Position numbers and translations under genes: made by a program. The notes below the pieces were generated by a model, which ran no database searches, had not been told where the DNA came from, and was given only the letters and a program-made list of their open reading frames with translations. Positions 58,555 through 64,000 of a stretch of 64,000 nucleotides of DNA are shown here, one piece after another (positions within the stretch are counted from its first letter, which is position 1; the number at the start of each line of letters is the position of its first letter). Source of the stretch: Omphiscola glabra (lineage: Eukaryota; Mollusca; Gastropoda; Lymnaeidae); the NCBI GenBank assembly GCA_964017045.1, contig OZ024807.1, positions 15,303,941 to 15,367,940 on the forward strand. Reading direction: 5' to 3'.

Positions 58555-59245
58555 TGTCAATAAGTTGTATTTGGCTCTCTGTCTATCAGGCATACGTTGT
58601 ATTTGGCTGTCTATCAGGCATAAGTTGTATTTAGCTGTCTATCAGGCATAAGTTGTATTTAGCTGTCTATCAGGCATAAGTTGTGTTTGGCTCTCTGTCT
58701 ATCAGGCATAAGTTGTATTTAGCTGTCTATATGACATAAGTTGTATTTAGCTGTCTATCAGACATAAATTGTATTTAGCTGTCTATATGACATAAGTTGT
58801 ATTTAGCTGTCTATCAGACATAACTTGTATTTAGCTGTCTATCAGACATAAGTTGTATTTAGCTGTCTATATGACATAAGTTGTATTTAGCTGTCTATCA
58901 GACATAAATTGTATTTAGCTGTCTATATGACATAAGTTGTATTTAGCTGTCTATCAGACATAACTTGTATTTAGCTGTCTATCAGGCGTAAGTTGTATTT
59001 AGCTGTCTATCAGACATAAGTTGTATTTAGCTGTCTATCAGACATAAGTTGTATTTAGCTGTCTATCAGGCATAAGTTGTATTTAGCTGTCTATCAGGCA
59101 TAAGTTGTATTTGGCTCTCTGTCTATCAGGCATACGTTGTATTTGGCTCTCCATCAAGCAAAAGTTGTGTTTGGCTCTCTGTCTATATGACATAAGTTGT
59201 ATTTAGCTGTCTATCTGGCATAAGTTGAGTTGTGCTCTCTGTCTA
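58555..59245. repeat. 28-bp minisatellite
   Basis: About 24 units of CATAAGTTGTATTTAGCTGT CTATCAGG. A four-unit block (ATGACATAAG, CAGACATAAATTG) is repeated. Confidence 0.95.
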
Positions 59246-59345
59246 TAATGCATCCTTCTCACCACTGTTTTAACCTACATGTTTTGACTACAACCTTTGT
59301 TCCGTTACTTGGCTCCCAGGTGAAACAAGGAAAACTCTCTACACA

Positions 59346-59660
59346 TTAAAAAAAATGGAAATTACAAACATATGAGTGACTGTATTCCACGCTTCCACAT
59401 ACACAACACTCACATTGATACACGCAGATAGTTGGCACCTGGAACACAATGGACACATAATCATAGCCAATAAAAGTCAATACATAAATCAAACACGTGT
59501 AATTGCACAATACATAGACTGTGTTCATATTTACAACTCATACAATGAAAAACTCAAACAGTGATTTTCAAGACTAAAAATATGTATGATGAATGAAAAA
59601 CAACAAATTATTTATTTGGATCAATAAAAGTATCTTATCTTAAATTTATCTTATTATTGC
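59346..59660 (+). mobile_element. Possible LINE 3' tail
   Basis: The segment ends in GGATCAATAAAAGTATCTTA followed by degenerate TTATC/TTATCTT repeats, resembling the polyadenylation-signal-plus-pentamer tail of some invertebrate LINEs. The preceding AT-rich sequence has an unrecognised short open frame. Only the tail pattern supports this. Confidence 0.3.
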
Positions 59661-60734
59661 TTTTTCAATCAAAATGATTGTTAAAACTTTGGTAGCTAAC
59701 CACGAATTAGAGCGATGTACGTGCTACAAAGGGGACTGTGTATCATTAAGTTTTTCGTAGCATATAAAACTTATATTTGTGAAAGAATATAACATGTGGC
59801 TATTGGGAAGGAATAAATGCAAGGAGAAACAATTGTCTTTTATTAAACTTCTGTAGTTAGAAAAACGTTTTCTAGCGTCATGTGACGCATTTTTACCAGT
59901 AAACTATATTAAATATATAACAACTAATATACATTGTTTTTTATAAGTTTTGTAGTGTGGCAAATCTATTCACAACTGGCCTATATAATATTCTTCTCAC
60001 AATTTGTTAAATTTTTATATTGACCTACTTGTCCGAATTCCATTTTCTCTTTTTTTTTTTTTTAAATATTTTGAGAAAACTTTTTTAAATTTCTCAATTT
60101 TCGGTTTGCACATAATTAACCCCAGGCTTACTTAATTGGATTATGTTTGAATTCCTATCGATTCGTCCAACGGTGAATACATCAAGCCGAGCACAAGAGA
60201 AAGCTTTAACTTTAACATCAAATCACAATCTGTTAGTTTAGCTTGGTCTCCCAGGGGAGCTAAGTAAGTAGAGAATTAAAATATTTATTTCCTCAGTAGT
60301 TTCCCTTTTCTTCGTGGAATTTTTCTTTAAAAACAAAACGTTGCCTGTGGTTGACAAGACATGTTTCTAACAGTGACATGCTGAAATTATTGTGTCTTTG
60401 TAAATAAGATCCAGGCCTCTATCAAGTTCTCACATAGGAACAAGAATTCACGAGAGGATTTAATAGGAAGCTTAACTAAACCAGGTTACTATTAGAATAT
60501 CCACCGAGTCGCATTAAACCATTGTTGACTGATTTACTGAATTTAGGCAATTAATTAAGTCATTCATTAAAAACATTCTTGGGAGGCCTAATATCAATTT
60601 CCCAATGCGATATTATTTTTCCAAATCAGTTTCAATGGTACGAAATGAAACTATAATACTACAAAGTGAAATTTCATTGAAATATAAGGACAAAGTATGC
60701 TAAACTTGAATTCATAGACAGGATAAAAGATTTT
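59661..60734. other. No gene seen
   Basis: Strongly AT-rich sequence upstream of the Ig exons. 60763-61546 is similar; 60968-61174 has an unrecognised minus-strand frame. Any upstream exons of the Ig gene are not detectable here. Confidence 0.4.
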
Positions 60735-60762
60735 GACATTTCGGCTTATTGCCTTCATCAGA
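60735..60762 (-). other. Hammerhead-like core motif
   Basis: Minus strand reads CTGATGAAGGCAATAAGCC then GAAATG: the CUGAUGA and GAAA boxes of hammerhead ribozymes, separated by a GGC/GCC hairpin. There is one extra A after CUGAUGA and no convincing stem III, so activity is doubtful. Similar CTGATGAAGGC...GCCGAAAC signatures occur at retroelement ends in animal genomes. The block lies between direct repeats AAATGAAACTATAATAC at about 60643 and 60885. Confidence 0.35.
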
Positions 60763-61546
60763 AAACAAGACAAAAAGGGGTATGACAAGCATCAGATGAC
60801 AATATAAAACTTAAGAGATTTTCTTTTTGTTGCCGGAAGTAGGATTACACAACTTGAATGCAATGCAGTCCATCAAGTATACAAAATGAAACTATAATAC
60901 AAATACAAATAATACAATAAGATAAGTTTTTCTTTGTGCAAACATTTTAGTCCCTTAAATAAACATTTCACTGAGAAATAAATAATTTGCCCAAAGAGAA
61001 GCCTAGATTTTCTGTAGTGAGATGCGTTTCACACCCGACCTCCCCACGGGAGGTAATTCTCAACACCATGCCAATGGGCTGCAACTTTCCTCCCAGACGG
61101 AAATAAATAAGGATTAGCCCATAGATGGAATGAGTTCCGTCCCCTAGCTGCTCTGACTCAGCCGCTGGTGCCATTCTTTTTTAATATTCAGGCGTCAAAT
61201 TATGGGGAATAGCAATACAATCAACACTTTTGTTGACAGTGTGGGTCAGTGTGCGTGCTGAGTGTGTTTGTGTGACGGCTAAATTTTGTGATGTACATGT
61301 CTAAATGGCTCAGCTTTGTTAAAATTGCTCATGTGAATTTTTGTCCATATGTCCAGTTTAATTCGGCAAAAACAATAAATATAGAATCCACAAATATTTT
61401 CCTCCAAACTATCGATGAATATGGTACTTTATTGTGCGATTTGCAACTAATATTAATTGACTTCTGCTTTACGCCTTTAGTTCAGTTTCTGTTATGTTTA
61501 TTAAAATATTAATTGAGCGTAACAACCTAAACTCTTTTGTTTTCAG

Positions 61547-61648
61547 CAAACATTGTTCTCCTGGGACCTCGTGAGACGGCTCAGATTGTAGGTGAACAGG
61601 TGCAGTTTGACTGTGATCTGACAGACATTGATGCCACCTCAAAAGCAG
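61547..61648 (+). CDS. Ig-like domain exon, N-terminal part (internal exon)
   Basis: Internal coding exon of an immunoglobulin-superfamily protein; gene identity not recognised. It follows a pyrimidine-rich tract ending TTTCAG (61541-61546) and ends at a GCAG/GTGAGA donor. It is 102 nt and enters and leaves in phase 1, typical of Ig-domain exons. The translation holds strand A/B of an Ig fold: an IVLLGPRE-like start, then VGEQVQFDCDL, whose Cys would be the first of the domain's disulfide pair. The ORF then runs into the next exon in the same phase. Family knowledge: such domains act outside the cell in adhesion, receptor or immune proteins. Upstream exons (signal peptide, other domains) are not identifiable here. 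Sure of an Ig exon; unsure whether receptor, adhesion or secreted protein. Confidence 0.72.
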
Positions 61649-62415
61649 GTGAGAGAGAATCGTTTCAGGTGTCCAGGTCATTGCATCACACCAATGACAT
61701 GCTGGATTGTCCTGCTGGATTGTCTACCAGTACTGAAATGCAAAGATTGATGACACCATCCCATGTCATATTTGTGCACACAATAAAACACAAGACTCAT
61801 TTTTAGCTCAAACAATACAATACAAGTGTACAAGCTTACTTCAAGCCTTATTATCTGTGATTTGAAATATATATTTTACAAAAAACTTGTGTTTTTTTTA
61901 TTGCTACCAGTTAAAAATATAACTGTTGTAATTTTATCAGTTTGATGCAACTTAAAAATTATTATTATTATTAAGGTGGTTTTATGTAGCACAGTACCCC
62001 AGCCTAGGGCTCGGCTGCGTTTCACATAAAAATTAGCAATTACAGAAATTTATACATTTAAAAACAACAATTGGTGAAAAGCTTGACCTCACCCACCCAA
62101 GTATTATCTACCCCTGTCTAGCCATGGACAGCACCCAGCAGCATTTAGCGTTGTTCATCAGTTAGAGGGGGGTGAGAATGAGTCGGTATAGTACAGTTTG
62201 AAAAGATGGGTCTTGAGGGCAGTTTTGAAGGCTGGGATGGTCGTATTGCGGATGTGTAATTGGAGAGAATTCCATTGTTTTGGGGAACAGAAAAAGAAAG
62301 ATGTTTTAGTGCGTGTTCTTGGAACAGAAAGAATAAAGCATATATAAAAAGCAAATATTTTCATGCTGTTGCACTGTTTCAGTTGTCAATATCGCATTTC
62401 TTTTTTTTTAACCAG
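61649..62415 (+). other. Intron within the Ig domain
   Basis: A 767-bp phase-1 intron bounded by GTGAGA and AACCAG. It splits one Ig domain between strands B and C and contains an antisense LINE 3' fragment (about 61958-62320). The exons join without a frame break, so the insertion is tolerated. Confidence 0.7.
61958..62322 (-). mobile_element. CR1/Jockey-type LINE 3' tail in intron
   Basis: 5'-truncated non-LTR retrotransposon, antisense to the Ig gene. In the minus strand the end of the reverse-transcriptase ORF reads SPKQWNSL then TIPAFKTALKTHLFKLYYTD, the usual C-terminal motif of these LINEs (WNSLP...FKxxLKTHLF). The stop is at 62158-62160. The 3' UTR runs to an (ATT)n microsatellite at about 61960-61973, which would be the element's 3' tail. 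It is the same subfamily as the copy at 29.95-30.34 kb. Confidence 0.78.
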
Positions 62416-62667
62416 TCCCTGTTGGCAAGCCCTATACCATAACATGGACGTTTCGTGCCTTGGACCAAGACGCGGTGTCCACTGTGATGACCGCCATCCA
62501 CCAGGGGAACGAGAAGTTTACAATTCTGTCACCTGCACCAGACAAGTATCAGGACACCCAGAGCCCCAGGCTTGTGGTCCACAACCTCGTCCTGTCTGAT
62601 GCGGGCTGGTACGCTTGCAGCAGCAACTTGACCAAGGAGGTTGTAGGGGCTAACCTGTTGGTTGTTG
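62416..62667 (+). CDS. Ig-like domain exon, C-terminal part (internal exon)
   Basis: Second internal exon of the same gene, 252 nt, phase 1 at both ends. The acceptor is a long T-rich tract ending AACCAG (62411-62415 is ACCAG); the donor is G/GTATGT at 62668. The translation completes the Ig domain: YTITWTF supplies the core Trp of strand C, and LVLSDAGWYACSS is the canonical D-x-G-x-Y-x-C signature with the second disulfide Cys. ANLLVV forms the last strand. NLT just after the second Cys is a potential N-glycosylation site. The first Cys to Trp spacing across the junction is about 22 residues, longer than the usual 10-15, so the B-C loop is extended or the junction is slightly different. The remaining exons lie beyond the window. 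A 22-bp minisatellite begins within tens of bases of the donor. Confidence 0.8.
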
Positions 62668-62683
62668 GTATGTCAGTCATAGT

Positions 62684-63432
62684 GTGTACACCAGTAGATA
62701 GTTTTTGTTTGTCATCAGAGACATCAGATACTATTGAGTAATCATTTATAATTGTGTACATTATCATATGGTTTTGTGTACATCATCAGATAGTATTATT
62801 GCATACATCAGATAGAATTATTCTGTTCATCATCAGATAATATTGTGTACATCATCAGAAAGTATTGTGTACATCATCAGATAGTATCATGTACACCATC
62901 AGATAGTATTGTGTACACCATCAGATAGTATTGTGTACACCATCAGATAGTATCATGTACATCATCAGATAGTATTGTGTACATCATCAGATAGTATTGT
63001 GTACATTGTCAGATAGTATCATGTACATCATCAGATAGTATTATGTACATCATCAGATAGTATTGTGTACATTGTCAGATAGTATCATGTACATCATCAG
63101 ATAGTATCATGTACATCATCAGATAGTATTGTGTACATCATCAGATAGTATTGTGTACATTGTCAGATAGTATCATGTACATCATTAGATAGTATCATGT
63201 ACATCATCAGATAGTATTGTGTACATCATCAGATAGTATTGTGTACATCATCAGATAGTATCATGTACACCATCAGATAGTATTGTGTACATCATCAGAT
63301 AGTATTGTGTACATCATCAGATAGTATTGTGTACATCATCAGATAGTATTGTGTACATTGTCAGATAGTATCATGTACATCATCAGATAGTATTGTGTAC
63401 ACCATCAGATAGTATTGTGTACATCTCCAGAT
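62684..63432. repeat. 22-bp minisatellite in intron
   Basis: About 32 units of GTGTACATCATCAGATAGTA TT, with CATGTACA and TTGTCAGA variants. Degenerate units begin about 20 bp after the Ig exon's splice donor. Confidence 0.95.
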
Positions 63433-63494
63433 AGTTTTGTCTATGTCCTTAGCCTACAAAATATCTTCCTGATCTAACATCTGATGTCCATGAT

Positions 63495-64000
63495 TTAGTC
63501 AACAAATTTTAATTGTGATAACATAGAAATGGGGATCTTTAAGTGTGGTAGAATAGAAATGGGGACATTTAAGTGTGATAAAATAGAAATGGGGACATTT
63601 AAGTGTGATATAATAGAAATGTGGGCATTTATGTGTGGTAGATAGAAATGGGGATATTTAAGTGTGATAAAATAGAAATGGGGACATTTAAGTGTGATAA
63701 AATAGAATTGGGGACATTTAAGTGTAGTAGAATAGAAATGGGGACATTTAAGTGTGATAAATAGAAATGGGGACATTTAAGTGTGGTAGAATAGAAATGG
63801 GGACATTTAAGTGTGGTAGAATAGAAATGGAGACATTTAAGTGTGGTAGAATAGAAATGGGGACATTTAATTGTGGTAGAATAGAAATGGGGACATTTAA
63901 GTGTGGTAGAATAGAAATGGGGACATTTAAGTGTAATAAAATAGAAATGGGGACTTTTAAGTGTGATAAAATAGAAATGGGGACATTTAAGTGTGGTAGA
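63495..64000. repeat. 30-bp minisatellite, continues past the window
   Basis: About 17 units of GAAATGGGGACATTTAAGTG TGGTAGAATA; the array is cut by the window edge. Confidence 0.95.

Overview
This 64 kb window looks like gene-poor, repeat-saturated DNA from an animal nuclear genome. It is AT-rich. It has no bacterial-style gene packing, and the only convincing host coding sequence is a pair of small exons with consensus splice sites near the right end. Repeat content suggests an invertebrate: CR1/Jockey-type LINE tails with microsatellite 3' ends, many hAT-type MITEs (including SPIN-like and OC1-like copies) and dozens of local minisatellites. A gastropod mollusc is my best guess, partly because SPIN-type elements have been reported from the pond snail Lymnaea stagnalis. 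The species assignment is inference.

Layout. 0-7 kb holds a foldback MITE, a 6-bp-TSD MITE, a 23-bp minisatellite, a 36-bp minisatellite and a duplicated 115-bp interspersed repeat. 7.4-8.3 kb is a decayed LINE reverse-transcriptase 3' fragment. 8.4-18 kb is mostly unannotatable, with hAT MITEs, a second foldback MITE, short minisatellites and a second LINE tail. 18.5-29 kb is dominated by tandem arrays with units of 45, 17, 21, 13, 27, 21 and 13 bp. 29.9-35 kb has a third LINE tail, an OC1-like MITE, a MITE-derived minisatellite and a 36-bp array carrying regularly spaced CRE sites. 36.2-40.2 kb is a near-continuous block of three arrays, including a 2.56 kb 21/18-bp array. 40.4-49 kb has two SPIN-like MITEs, two copies of the 6-bp-TSD MITE and two CAGTGGCGTA-type hAT MITEs. 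50-59 kb is again tandem arrays plus a pair of tRNA-derived SINEs. 61.5-62.7 kb carries two phase-1 exons that together encode one immunoglobulin-like domain, with a LINE fragment in the intron between them. Two more minisatellites follow to the window edge.

How the parts relate. About 18 kb (a little over a quarter) is visible tandem repeat by hand count. Almost every long open reading frame, including one of 901 codons, is a by-product of repeat units lacking stop codons and not a gene. The most informative signals are about repeat biology: transposon families with clean target-site duplications, minisatellites that appear to have grown out of MITE ends, and candidate horizontally transferred hAT elements. 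I found no operon-like or defence-like system. Homology statements come from memory of family features; no search was run.
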